Part shown: positions 5,357 through 11,310 of the stretch, piece by piece
How the letters are laid out: each line of letters begins with the position of its first letter
Numbering within the stretch: position 1 is the first letter of the stretch
NCBI GenBank assembly: GCA_045542315.1
Contig: JAZQKU010000079.1
Span: 1 to 11,310 of the forward strand
Direction: 5' to 3'
Length of the DNA: 11,310 nucleotides
DNA from: RGIG5299 sp045542315
GTDB taxonomy: Bacteria > Bacillota > Clostridia > Oscillospirales > RGIG5299
The notes under the pieces: model-generated
Seen by the model: only the letters and a program-made list of their open reading frames with translations
Databases searched by the model: none
What the model was told of the DNA's origin: nothing
Made by a program: the position numbers and the translations under genes

Positions 5357-7588
5357 TTAACCTCTGTTTCCGCAACCGCCGGCGTTTGCTTCGTTTGATA
5401 CGGTGGCGCTGAGCGCATATTCAAAATAATTCTGTGTTTCGCTGTAACCGCGTGCGTCGGCTTCCTCGGAAAGTGTTTTTACACAGCCGTTTTTACCCGA
5501 GAAAAGATCGGCAAAATACTCGGTAAAGGCTTCGGGACTTGCAGTGACCGAAACTCCCGAAGCGTCGCCGTCAAGAGTAAATACAACGCTTTTATAGCTT
5601 TCGTATTCAAAGCCGGTAACGTTAGCGCCGGTAACAGTGAAATCTTCCGCCGAAACGTTTTTACAGAAAACGGGGAAGCTTTTACCCGAAACCGTGTAAC
5701 GAACCTTATTATCGCCAAGGTATTCAAGCGAGGAGGAAACGTCTGCAATAGCATCAACGTAATCTATTGAAATATTTGCGCCGCCAACTCCAAAACGGAT
5801 AAAGTAGCCCGTAATGGGAGAGGAGGCGTCTATCGCTACGGTATAAACACCTTCGCTGTTTGTGAAGCTGAAGCTTCCTCCCTTTATCCACTCACTGCTT
5901 TCAAGTGTGGTGTAATATACGGTTGCCTTTCCTGCTTTGTCAGAGGACATTTTAACGGCAATGTCGGTATAAAGCAGGTGGTTAACTCCAAGGCCTGTAA
6001 CGTACACCGATCCGTTTTTGTCATCGGTGGTGAAGGAAAGCGCTCCGTTTTCCGCTTTTAAACCCGTCACTCTGTCTCCTATAAAACCGTCGGTGGAACC
6101 GTTTTTGTTAAATCCGAATCGTGTGAAATAGCTATCAATGGAATTATCCGAAACGTTTTCGGTGGTAAGACCGCTGAATTTGATGTTAACGGGACGCGGA
6201 CGCTCATTGGTAACCTTATGCGAATTTATAATATAGTGAACGGTGTTCTGAAAATCAATGTTTTTGTGATTGGTTGCCGCGTTAAATAGGGTAAAATCGG
6301 CATCGTAGTGCGAATTTGCGGGGTTTAAAATGTTGTTGTAAAAAAGAAGATTTGAAAGGGTAACGTTTTTGCAGGGGCCTACTGCCTGCATCATAAGAAT
6401 AGCGTGAGCCTCGTTGTTGTGAAGCACGTTATTCGAGAAAATAATATCGTAGTCACTACCCTCGAAGTCCCAGCCGCAGCCGTCGTTGGAGCCGTTGTTG
6501 TTGACGTATGAAAATTCGCAGTTGTCAACAAGAAAATTTTTGCAGGTCTGGAAGCAGGCACCCGTAGAGCCGTAAATGCATTTGTATTCAAGACCGCCTA
6601 TCAACCTGAAATTCTCAATAACGCCCCAACCGTTTCTGTCGCCGTTAAAGCCGCCGTTTGCGTTTTCAATAGTAACGGCACCTGCGAGAGTACCGTCTGC
6701 AACGCAGTTGGTAATTCTCCAATTATTCGTAAGACGCTTTTCGACGTTTCCCGTCAGGTCGTGGGCATTCCAAAACCACGAGGAAATGCCGACAAGACAG
6801 TCCTGAAAGAAGCAGCCGTCGATCGTAATATCGGATACCTTGGAGGAATATATCTCGTTTGAATCGGCGTCTAAAAAGTTTCCGCCAACCATTATCGCTG
6901 CAGGCCAAGCCATCTCTCTCACACCGCCGCCCGACTTTCTGTAAATACCGCCGTCATAGCTTGAAAGCGACTCCTTTCCCGCTGCCATATCCTCCGCAAG
7001 AAGATGTTCGTCGGCGGCAAGATCCTTCAGATTTGCAAAAAGCTCGGGATAGTCCATTGAGTAAAAATCGCAGTTTGTAACCTTTACGCCGCGGTTTTCT
7101 TCCGCAAAGTAATAGCGGAAATAAATTCCCATTCTTGCGTTTCTGCACTCAATTCCGTCAATGTGAATATAGTTTAAGCCGTTGGCATAAGGAGTTTTTG
7201 TGGCACAGTCCTCTGCTACGATACAGATGTCGCTTCTGCCGTTATTAAGCTTTATAACGGGCTTTCCGTCTTTTTCGTCACCGTAGCCCGAAACCAAGAC
7301 CCAGTTTTTCTCGGTGCCGTTTGCATGTACGTAAAGGGTCTCGTTCCACTCGTCGCCGCGCTTTAATAATATCTTATCTCCCTCGGTAAGGCGCATATCC
7401 TTAACGTTTGCAAAGCTTTTCCAGGGGCTTTTGGGTGAAAGACCGTCGTTGGCGTCATTGCCCTCGGAGTTACTTATATAATAAGAAATTCCCGCTGAAG
7501 AGCAGCCTGAAAGAATTGCGGGCGCAAGAACGAAGCAGAGTGCTGCGGCAGCGGTAACTGAAATTATCCTTTTAATGTATCTTTTCAT
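5357..7588 (-). CDS. Right-handed beta-helix lipoprotein, polysaccharide lyase-like fold
   Basis: A 743-residue lipoprotein: basic MKRYIKR start, hydrophobic segment, lipobox ILSGC with Cys at 29. From about 35 comes the YYISNSEGNDANDGLSPKSP motif that opens many secreted beta-helix proteins (DUF1565/PL9-like entry region), then LTEGDKILLKRGDEW and a long run of parallel-helix coils to about 460, with Asn-rich turns such as VDNCEF, IDGCFFQDC and IFSNNVLHNNEAHAILM. The last 270 or so residues look like beta-sandwich or Ig-like modules (SVYVTGLGVNHLLYTD, DFTVTGANVTGF). The fold is typical of pectate lyases, polysaccharide epimerases and surface adhesins; substrate and activity cannot be read from sequence, and I see no certain catalytic site. 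The ATG at 7586-7588 is preferred, ten bases after AAGGAG (7599-7604); a TTG two codons upstream is only four bases from that site. It is a single-gene unit. Confidence 0.88.
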   Translation of the reverse strand: MKRYIKRIISVTAAAALCFVLAPAILSGCSSAGISYYISNSEGNDANDGLSPKSPWKSFANVKDMRLTEGDKILLKRGDEWNETLYVHANGTEKNWVLVSGYGDEKDGKPVIKLNNGRSDICIVAEDCATKTPYANGLNYIHIDGIECRNARMGIYFRYYFAEENRGVKVTNCDFYSMDYPELFANLKDLAADEHLLAEDMAAGKESLSSYDGGIYRKSGGGVREMAWPAAIMVGGNFLDADSNEIYSSKVSDITIDGCFFQDCLVGISSWFWNAHDLTGNVEKRLTNNWRITNCVADGTLAGAVTIENANGGFNGDRNGWGVIENFRLIGGLEYKCIYGSTGACFQTCKNFLVDNCEFSYVNNNGSNDGCGWDFEGSDYDIIFSNNVLHNNEAHAILMMQAVGPCKNVTLSNLLFYNNILNPANSHYDADFTLFNAATNHKNIDFQNTVHYIINSHKVTNERPRPVNIKFSGLTTENVSDNSIDSYFTRFGFNKNGSTDGFIGDRVTGLKAENGALSFTTDDKNGSVYVTGLGVNHLLYTDIAVKMSSDKAGKATVYYTTLESSEWIKGGSFSFTNSEGVYTVAIDASSPITGYFIRFGVGGANISIDYVDAIADVSSSLEYLGDNKVRYTVSGKSFPVFCKNVSAEDFTVTGANVTGFEYESYKSVVFTLDGDASGVSVTASPEAFTEYFADLFSGKNGCVKTLSEEADARGYSETQNYFEYALSATVSNEANAGGCGNRG

Positions 7589-7635
7589 TAGCAAATATCT
7601 CCTTTGAGTTATAGTGAATAAAAAACCATAATATA

Positions 7636-7664
7636 ATTATACAGGAATAAATCACACTTTACAA
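7636..7664 (-). promoter_or_regulatory. Promoter for the beta-helix lipoprotein gene
   Basis: On the minus strand TTGTAA (7659-7664), a 17-base spacer and TATAAT (7636-7641), about 48 bases upstream of the ATG. The -35 is a four-of-six match and the -10 is perfect. Confidence 0.65.
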
Positions 7665-7695
7665 TAACAAAATAAGGCACGAAAATAGAAAACTG

Positions 7696-7701
7696 TATAA
7701 A
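7696..7701 (+). promoter_or_regulatory. Possible -10 element for tspO
   Basis: TATAAA preceded by TG, 26 bases before the ATG at 7728. No good -35 lies 16-18 bases upstream, so the promoter is weak or needs an activator. The ribosome binding site is GAAAGG at 7713-7718. Confidence 0.3.
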
Positions 7702-7727
7702 AACTGTAAACAGAAAGGTTTGAGCTT

Positions 7728-8198
7728 ATGAAGCAATTAAAAAACGTTCTGCTTCTTGCAATTCCCACCGCGGTCTGTGCGGCGGCAGGAAGCGTGGTCA
7801 CCGCCCTTAACAAGGACTATCCCGAAACGCTGAGATTGCCGTCTTTTTATCCTCCCTCGTGGCTTTTTGCGGTGGTCTGGACAGCTATATTTATTCTTAC
7901 GGTCATATCGGGCACGGTAGCACTGTCGAGCGCATCCGACCGAAGGGAAAGGGAGGATACACAGTTTATCTATAATATTCAGCTCATTTTCAACCTTATA
8001 TGGTCGGTATGCTTTTTCGGTCTTAAAATGCCGTGGCTTGCATTTGCGGAGATAATCCTTTTGATTGCCACGGTAGCGATAATGGCGCTCCGATACGGAA
8101 AAATAACCAAGCTGTCGGGAATTCTGCTGATCCCTTATATCCTCTGGGCTTTATTTGCCGCATTTTTCTTAAATCTTCCCATTGCAATAATGAACTGA
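7728..8198 (+). CDS. tspO: TspO/MBR family membrane protein
   Basis: A 156-residue integral membrane protein with about five hydrophobic segments (near 5-25, 43-66, 79-97, 102-121, 129-150), the standard TspO topology and length. Family signatures are PSFYPPSWLFAVVW (38-51), NLIWSVCFFGL (89-99) and the C-terminal LIPYILWALFAAFFLN (134-149). TspO (tryptophan-rich sensory protein, relative of the mitochondrial translocator protein) binds porphyrins and is linked to tetrapyrrole handling and stress responses; its exact role in Clostridia is unsettled. Between segments 2 and 3 lies a charged loop, ASDRREREDTQ. No heme or carotenoid genes are nearby, so context does not help. No clear terminator follows, but a new promoter at 8209 serves the next gene. 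Confidence 0.92.
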   Translation: MKQLKNVLLLAIPTAVCAAAGSVVTALNKDYPETLRLPSFYPPSWLFAVVWTAIFILTVISGTVALSSASDRREREDTQFIYNIQLIFNLIWSVCFFGLKMPWLAFAEIILLIATVAIMALRYGKITKLSGILLIPYILWALFAAFFLNLPIAIMN

Positions 8199-8208
8199 AA
8201 TAAAGAAC

Positions 8209-8237
8209 TTGCAAAACGCACTCGAATATGGTAAAAT
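8209..8237 (+). promoter_or_regulatory. Promoter for the MBL hydrolase-DUF3006 unit
   Basis: TTGCAA (8209-8214), a 17-base spacer and TAAAAT (8232-8237), 26 bases before the ATG. The same TTGCAA -35 is used in the plus-strand promoter at 10637. Confidence 0.6.
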
Positions 8238-8263
8238 AGACGAAAAGAAAAGGAGTGCTTGAA

Positions 8264-9169
8264 ATGGCGAAAAAGAAAACGAAAACCAAAAATCACTCAA
8301 GACTGTTATCGAAAATTTCCGTTGTGATATTGGCGCTTGCTCTTATTGCTTTCGGAATGGCATATGAATATCTCACGTCAACCCCTGCCGATTATTCGGA
8401 CGCGGTCTTTACAATGCACGTCATCGACGTAGGTCAGGGCGACAGTATTCTTATCCGCTCGGGAGATAAAACGATGCTTATTGACGCGGGCGAGAATTCG
8501 GCGAAAACCGACCTTGAAAGATACCTTAACAGTCAGGAAATAACCAAATTCGATTACGTTGTCGCAACCCACCCTCACTCCGACCATATCGGCGGAATGG
8601 AGAATATCCTTCGCAAATATGATTACGACAATATAATTATGCCAAAGGTCACCCACACATCAAAGACCTATATCTCTCTGCTTGAATGCATTGACGAGCA
8701 GGGCAAAACGGTAACTGCGGCAAAAAGCGGCGACGAGTTTATGCTCGGCGAGGCAAAGATAAAGATTCTTGCACCGAACTCCGATAAATACCAGGAAATG
8801 AACGATTGGTCGGTGGTCCTCAAGATTACCGTAAGAGGAAAAAGCTTTATCCTTTCAGGAGATGCCGAAAAGATATCGGAGGATGAAATTGTAGCAAAAT
8901 ACGGAAGCGAGCTTGACTGTGACGTTTATAAGGTAGGGCATCACGGTTCAAAATCCTCCTCGAGCGCTCTTTACGTGACTGCAATGAGCCCGAAATATTC
9001 GGTAATATCCGTTGCTGCGAAAAACAGCTATAAGCACCCGGCTGACGAGGTGGTAAAGCGGCTTAAAATGTCGGGAAGCGAGATCTACTCTACTGCCGAC
9101 CACGGCGACGTGGTATTTTTCGTAACCGATGACGGTAACCTCGGCGTGGTAACGGAGGCAGGTAAATAA
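8264..9169 (+). CDS. Membrane-anchored ComEC-like metallo-beta-lactamase-fold hydrolase
   Basis: A 301-residue protein with a very basic N-terminus (MAKKKTKTKN), one hydrophobic segment at about 16-34 without a lipobox, then an extracytoplasmic MBL domain. Motifs match the C-terminal domain of the competence protein ComEC/Rec2: HVIDVGQGDSILI (52-64), LIDAGEN (72-78), metal-binding HPHSDHIGG (103-111), SGDAE (198-202) and GHHGSK (225-230), with a late SYKHPADEV (255-263). ComEC's MBL domain is thought to act on the non-transported DNA strand; stand-alone versions like this one lack the ComEC channel, and their substrate (nucleic acid or phosphodiester) is inferred only. The start is the ATG at 8264 with AAGGAG eight bases upstream; an in-frame GTG at 8255 overlaps that site and is rejected. 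The stop overlaps the start of the DUF3006 gene (TAATG), so the two are translationally coupled. Confidence 0.93.
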   Translation: MAKKKTKTKNHSRLLSKISVVILALALIAFGMAYEYLTSTPADYSDAVFTMHVIDVGQGDSILIRSGDKTMLIDAGENSAKTDLERYLNSQEITKFDYVVATHPHSDHIGGMENILRKYDYDNIIMPKVTHTSKTYISLLECIDEQGKTVTAAKSGDEFMLGEAKIKILAPNSDKYQEMNDWSVVLKITVRGKSFILSGDAEKISEDEIVAKYGSELDCDVYKVGHHGSKSSSSALYVTAMSPKYSVISVAAKNSYKHPADEVVKRLKMSGSEIYSTADHGDVVFFVTDDGNLGVVTEAGK

Positions 9170-9384
9170 TGCGTTACACGGTTGACCGAATTATCGAAAA
9201 TATTGCCGTTTTAGAGGACGAAAACAAACATACGGAAAACTATCCTCTTTCGGCGCTTCCGCCTCACACACGCGAAGGAAACGTGTTATTTAAGGATTCA
9301 AACGGAAAGCTTGTTCTTGATAAAGAAACCGAAGCCTCGCGCCGCGAAAAAGCAAAGAGCCTTGTCGATAAACTGTTCAAATAA
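9169..9384 (+). CDS. DUF3006 family protein
   Basis: A 71-residue soluble protein opening with MRYTVDRIIENIAVLEDEN, the typical start of DUF3006 proteins, which are often encoded beside ComEC-like MBL hydrolases in Firmicutes. The middle (YPLSALPPHTREGNVLF) suggests a small beta-rich domain and the C-terminal 20 residues are a charged helix (ASRREKAKSLVDKLFK). Function is unknown; the one-base stop/start overlap with the hydrolase suggests the two products work together. A strong terminator follows immediately. Confidence 0.9.
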   Translation: MRYTVDRIIENIAVLEDENKHTENYPLSALPPHTREGNVLFKDSNGKLVLDKETEASRREKAKSLVDKLFK

Positions 9385-9385
9385 T

Positions 9386-9420
9386 AAAAGAAGTCTCTCC
9401 CGTCGGGAGAGACTTCTTTT
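9386..9420. terminator. Shared bidirectional terminator
   Basis: A 16-bp perfect stem (9386-9401 with 9405-9420) with a 3-base loop has AAAAG and CTTTT outer arms, so both strands end in a T-run. It separates the DUF3006 gene from the convergent serine hydrolase gene, and its right arm touches the hydrolase stop codon (9420-9422). Confidence 0.9.
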
Positions 9421-10574
9421 CATTTTCTGTAAAAATCCTTGATGACGTCAATCTCGAATTCGCGCGCGGTGGGGGCGGTGGCTCCTCCTGCGTTTGCAAC
9501 GTTCTTGAGGAATACCGCGGCAATTTTTTCATTCGGGTCAACGAAGAAGTGACATCCGTAAGCGCCGCTCCAACCGAAGCAGCCCACGGGAAGCTCCTGC
9601 ACACCGGGCACGGTGTCTGTTATAACTCTCATACCGAGTCCCCACTTTTCGTTTTCAAAAAAGCGGTTTAGATTATCGGGAACCGAAATCGTTGAAGAAA
9701 GCTTCAGATATTTTTCGGAAATTATTCTGTTGCCGTTATAAACACCGTTGTTAAGAAGCATCGAAGCAAATGCGGTATAGCCCTCCAAGGAACCAAGCAT
9801 TCCCGCGCCTGCCGCCTTATAGCTTCTGGGGAAATTCTCAAAATTGTGATTTCCGAGGTCAACCTTTTCCAAAACGCCGGAAACGGTGTTGTACATAGTA
9901 ACTATGCGAGGCTCCTCTTCTGCATTCGGAACGTAGAGAAGCCCCTTTGTTTCAAGCTTATCAAAGAGGTTTACCTTTAAAAACTCTTCAAATTCCATTC
10001 CCGAAACTATTTCAACGATGTGTGCGGCGCAGTCAAACGAAAGAGTTCTCGTGTATCCGCAAAGAGTACCGGGATCAAAATCAAGACAAATTTCGTTAAA
10101 GCGGGGAACAAGCTCGGTTATTGTGTCGCCGTCTTTGGGGTTTAACACCTTCCAAAAGGACTCCAGTCCCGCAAAGCCCTGCCCAAGACCGCTGGTGTGG
10201 TTTAAAAGATTAACTATTTTAATTTCATTTTGTGCGGGACGGGTTGCACAGATCTTGCCACTTGCATCAACGTCGCCGATAGTCATATTTTTAAGTGAAG
10301 GGATATATTTTGAAACGCTGTCTTCAAGAGAGAGCAGACCGCGCTCGGCGCAGATAAGCACCGCAACGGCAGTTATGGGCTTTGTCATCGAAGCAAGACG
10401 GAAAAGGCTGTTTTCGTCTATGGGATTGCGCTTTCCGATGTCGGAAACACCGAAACAGTTTTTATATAAAAGACCCTTCTCTCCGATTACCGCCATTGCG
10501 GCACCGGACATAAGTCCTTTTTTGATATTATCGTAAGCGCGAGCCTCCAAAGAAGGGGAAAAACCTGTTGACAT
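9420..10574 (-). CDS. Class-C beta-lactamase-like serine hydrolase
   Basis: A 384-residue protein of the beta-lactamase/penicillin-binding-protein-like family (esterase EstB, D-aminopeptidase and class C relatives). The nucleophile motif SxxK is SMTK at 62-65 inside FRLASMTKPITAVAVL. Other signatures are LLSLEDSVSKYIP (80-92), LLNHTSGLG (123-131) and a late GWSGAYGCHFFVDP in the region of the KTG-like box. The second motif, normally Tyr-x-Asn, reads Tyr-Thr-Arg at about 174-176, so the Asn is replaced. There is no signal peptide or membrane segment, so it is probably cytosolic; a carboxylesterase or peptidase role is more likely than antibiotic hydrolysis, but substrate is unknown. The ATG at 10572-10574 has AGAGG eight bases upstream; a GTG three codons earlier overlaps the binding site and is rejected. 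It is monocistronic between a promoter at 10602 and the shared terminator. Confidence 0.92.
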   Translation of the reverse strand: MSTGFSPSLEARAYDNIKKGLMSGAAMAVIGEKGLLYKNCFGVSDIGKRNPIDENSLFRLASMTKPITAVAVLICAERGLLSLEDSVSKYIPSLKNMTIGDVDASGKICATRPAQNEIKIVNLLNHTSGLGQGFAGLESFWKVLNPKDGDTITELVPRFNEICLDFDPGTLCGYTRTLSFDCAAHIVEIVSGMEFEEFLKVNLFDKLETKGLLYVPNAEEEPRIVTMYNTVSGVLEKVDLGNHNFENFPRSYKAAGAGMLGSLEGYTAFASMLLNNGVYNGNRIISEKYLKLSSTISVPDNLNRFFENEKWGLGMRVITDTVPGVQELPVGCFGWSGAYGCHFFVDPNEKIAAVFLKNVANAGGATAPTAREFEIDVIKDFYRK

Positions 10575-10601
10575 TGATATCACCTCTGAATTACCTAATA
10601 T

Positions 10602-10629
10602 ATTATACTCATTTTTTTGAAATAGTCAA
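10602..10629 (-). promoter_or_regulatory. Promoter for the serine hydrolase gene
   Basis: On the minus strand TTGACT (10624-10629), a 16-base spacer and TATAAT (10602-10607), about 28 bases upstream of the ATG. It lies back to back with the plus-strand promoter at 10637. Confidence 0.8.
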
Positions 10630-10636
10630 GAAAAAG

Positions 10637-10665
10637 TTGCAAAAAGAAAGGGAATACTGTATAAT
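10637..10665 (+). promoter_or_regulatory. Promoter for the DUF1653 gene
   Basis: TTGCAA (10637-10642), a 17-base spacer and TATAAT (10660-10665), 29 bases before the ATG. Only seven bases separate its -35 from that of the divergent hydrolase promoter, so the two polymerase sites overlap. Confidence 0.75.
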
Positions 10666-10694
10666 ATTTTTAAATAGAAAAAGGAGAAATAGAT

Positions 10695-10964
10695 ATGCGC
10701 AATATAAAGGAAAACGATATAGTCTGTCACTTTAAGCGTGACCTTCTTGACAAAGCGGAGCTTGATATTGAACCGAATAAATACCTTTACGAAATAGTTT
10801 GCTTTGCCTATGATTCGGAGGATATGAGCGAGCTCGTTGTCTATCGCGCCCTTTACGGCGATAAAAAGGTATTTGTGAGAAAAAAAGAAGAGTTTTTCGG
10901 TAAAACCGATAAGAGTAAATATCCAAACGCATTAAGAGAATACCGTTTCGAGCTTTATAAATAA
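10695..10964 (+). CDS. DUF1653 family protein
   Basis: An 89-residue soluble protein. The pattern VCHFKRDLL, then YLYEIVCFAYDSEDMSELVVYRALYGDKKVFVRKKEEFF, matches the DUF1653 family (HFKG...Y.V...A..ted.e.vVvY..LyGd...wvRp..mF), a small beta-barrel-like domain of unknown role found alone or fused to other domains. The usual Gly after HFK is Arg here. The C-terminal tail (ALREYRFELYK) is basic and aromatic. The ATG is set nine bases... beyond AAGGAG at 10681-10686. It is a single-gene unit divergent from the serine hydrolase. Confidence 0.85.
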   Translation: MRNIKENDIVCHFKRDLLDKAELDIEPNKYLYEIVCFAYDSEDMSELVVYRALYGDKKVFVRKKEEFFGKTDKSKYPNALREYRFELYK

Positions 10965-10990
10965 ATTCACAGAATAAAAAATGTGAATTT
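10963..10990 (+). terminator. Weak possible terminator after the DUF1653 gene
   Basis: A 9-bp AT-rich perfect stem (10963-10971 with 10982-10990) with a 10-base loop begins at the DUF1653 stop codon. The downstream arm ends in TTT but no real T-run follows, so termination would be inefficient. Confidence 0.35.
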
Positions 10991-10995
10991 GCGTA

Positions 10996-11024
10996 TTGAC
11001 ACAATTAAAAATGTATGTTATTAT
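10996..11024 (+). promoter_or_regulatory. Promoter for the solute-binding lipoprotein gene
   Basis: A perfect TTGACA (10996-11001), a 17-base spacer and TATTAT (11019-11024), 32 bases before the ATG. The -35 lies only six bases after the weak hairpin of the previous gene. Confidence 0.8.
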
Positions 11025-11056
11025 TTATATATAATTGTTGAGAAAGGAAAGACGAA

Positions 11057-11310
11057 ATGAAAAGATTTTTAGGCATCATTCTTGCTGCTTTGATGGTTTT
11101 GGGAATGTTTTCCTTTGCCTCCTGCGGCGGCGGTCAGAACGTTACGGTTGAGCCGGGACCCTTGGGAAAGTATTCTCCCTCAATAACCGTCACCTATGGC
11201 AAATCAATATCGGCGGCATCGGGAGTTCTCACCGCGTTGGAGCAGACGCCCGAGGATAACGTATGGAACAACTATATAAGAGAAGAGCTCGGCGTTAAGC
11301 TCAAGCTCAC
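11057..11310 (+). CDS. ABC transporter substrate-binding lipoprotein (5' part)
   Basis: The first 84 codons are present and the frame runs off the window. The N-terminus is MKRFLGIILAALMVLGMF followed by lipobox SFASC (Cys at 23) and a Gly-rich linker, the form of a Firmicute lipoprotein. The mature start (SPSITVTYGKSISAAS, then EQTPEDNVWNNYIREELGV) matches the first strand and helix of extracellular solute-binding family 1 proteins, in particular the LplA/LipO-like group that feeds carbohydrates to ABC importers: a short beta strand ending in a disordered turn, then W-x-x-x-I-x-E-x-L-G-V. The substrate cannot be told from this part. A GAAAGG-type site (about 11042-11047) precedes the ATG at 11057-11059. 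Permease genes would be expected beyond the window edge. Confidence 0.8.
   Translation, partial: MKRFLGIILAALMVLGMFSFASCGGGQNVTVEPGPLGKYSPSITVTYGKSISAASGVLTALEQTPEDNVWNNYIREELGVKLKL

Noticed and set aside
8255..8263. GTG start for the MBL hydrolase
   Set aside because: The GTG overlaps the AAGGAG ribosome binding site that is properly spaced for the ATG at 8264.
5311..9420. Similar GGGAGA-containing palindromes at 5311-5349 and 9386-9420 as a dispersed repeat or mobile hairpin element
   Set aside because: Both are perfect-stem terminators in convergent gene gaps with different outer arms; the shared core is short and explained by terminator function.
10018..10536. Plus-strand open frame of 172 codons
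   Set aside because: Antisense to the serine hydrolase, including its SxxK region; no ribosome binding site of note and a low-complexity product.
1..11310. Defence system, CRISPR array, prophage or insertion sequence
   Set aside because: No spaced direct repeats, transposase, integrase, phage structural or nuclease/ATPase cassette genes are present; the MBL hydrolase is of ComEC type and the genes look like ordinary chromosomal genes.

Overview
The window looks like chromosomal DNA from an uncultured low-to-moderate-GC member of the Clostridia (Firmicutes/Bacillota). This rests on a T-box leader in front of pheST, an IreB (UPF0297) gene, AGGAG-type ribosome binding sites, TTGACA/TATAAT promoters, several short-signal lipoproteins and many strong hairpin terminators. 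The gene mix (a beta-helix lipoprotein, an ABC solute-binding lipoprotein) would suit a gut or rumen species, but that is inference. No mobile element, CRISPR array, tRNA, rRNA, phage gene or defence operon is visible.

Left part (1-4490), mostly minus strand. The 3' end of an unidentified plus-strand gene (2-232) ends at its own terminator. Back to back with it is the terminator of the minus-strand cluster pheS-pheT-ireB. pheS and pheT encode the two subunits of phenylalanyl-tRNA synthetase. They are preceded by a long leader in which all the standard T-box parts can be placed: Stem I with a UUC (Phe) specifier, Stem II, the IIA/B pseudoknot, Stem III, and an antiterminator competing with a terminator. 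A perfect-consensus promoter drives it. ireB follows pheT closely and also has its own promoter.

Middle (4458-7588). Diverging from pheST is a second strong promoter. It drives an RNA that folds into a roughly 100-nt elongated hairpin followed by an intrinsic terminator, all before the ribosome binding site of a small lipoprotein gene (4665-5312). This is either an independent small RNA or an attenuator/riboswitch-like leader of a type I do not recognise, and it is the best candidate here for something undescribed. The lipoprotein gene converges through a shared perfect-stem terminator on a large right-handed beta-helix lipoprotein gene (5357-7588).

Right part (7728-11310). TspO/MBR membrane protein, then a two-gene unit of a membrane-anchored ComEC-like metallo-beta-lactamase-fold hydrolase and a DUF3006 protein, which overlap by one base. 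These converge through a shared terminator on a class-C beta-lactamase-like serine hydrolase (minus strand). A compact divergent promoter pair then serves the hydrolase and a DUF1653 protein. The window ends inside a new gene for a sugar-type ABC transporter substrate-binding lipoprotein.

Apart from pheST-ireB and the hydrolase/DUF3006 pair, the genes are mostly single transcription units with their own promoters and terminators, and I see no single pathway joining them. Three of the proteins are predicted lipoproteins on the outer face of the cell membrane.
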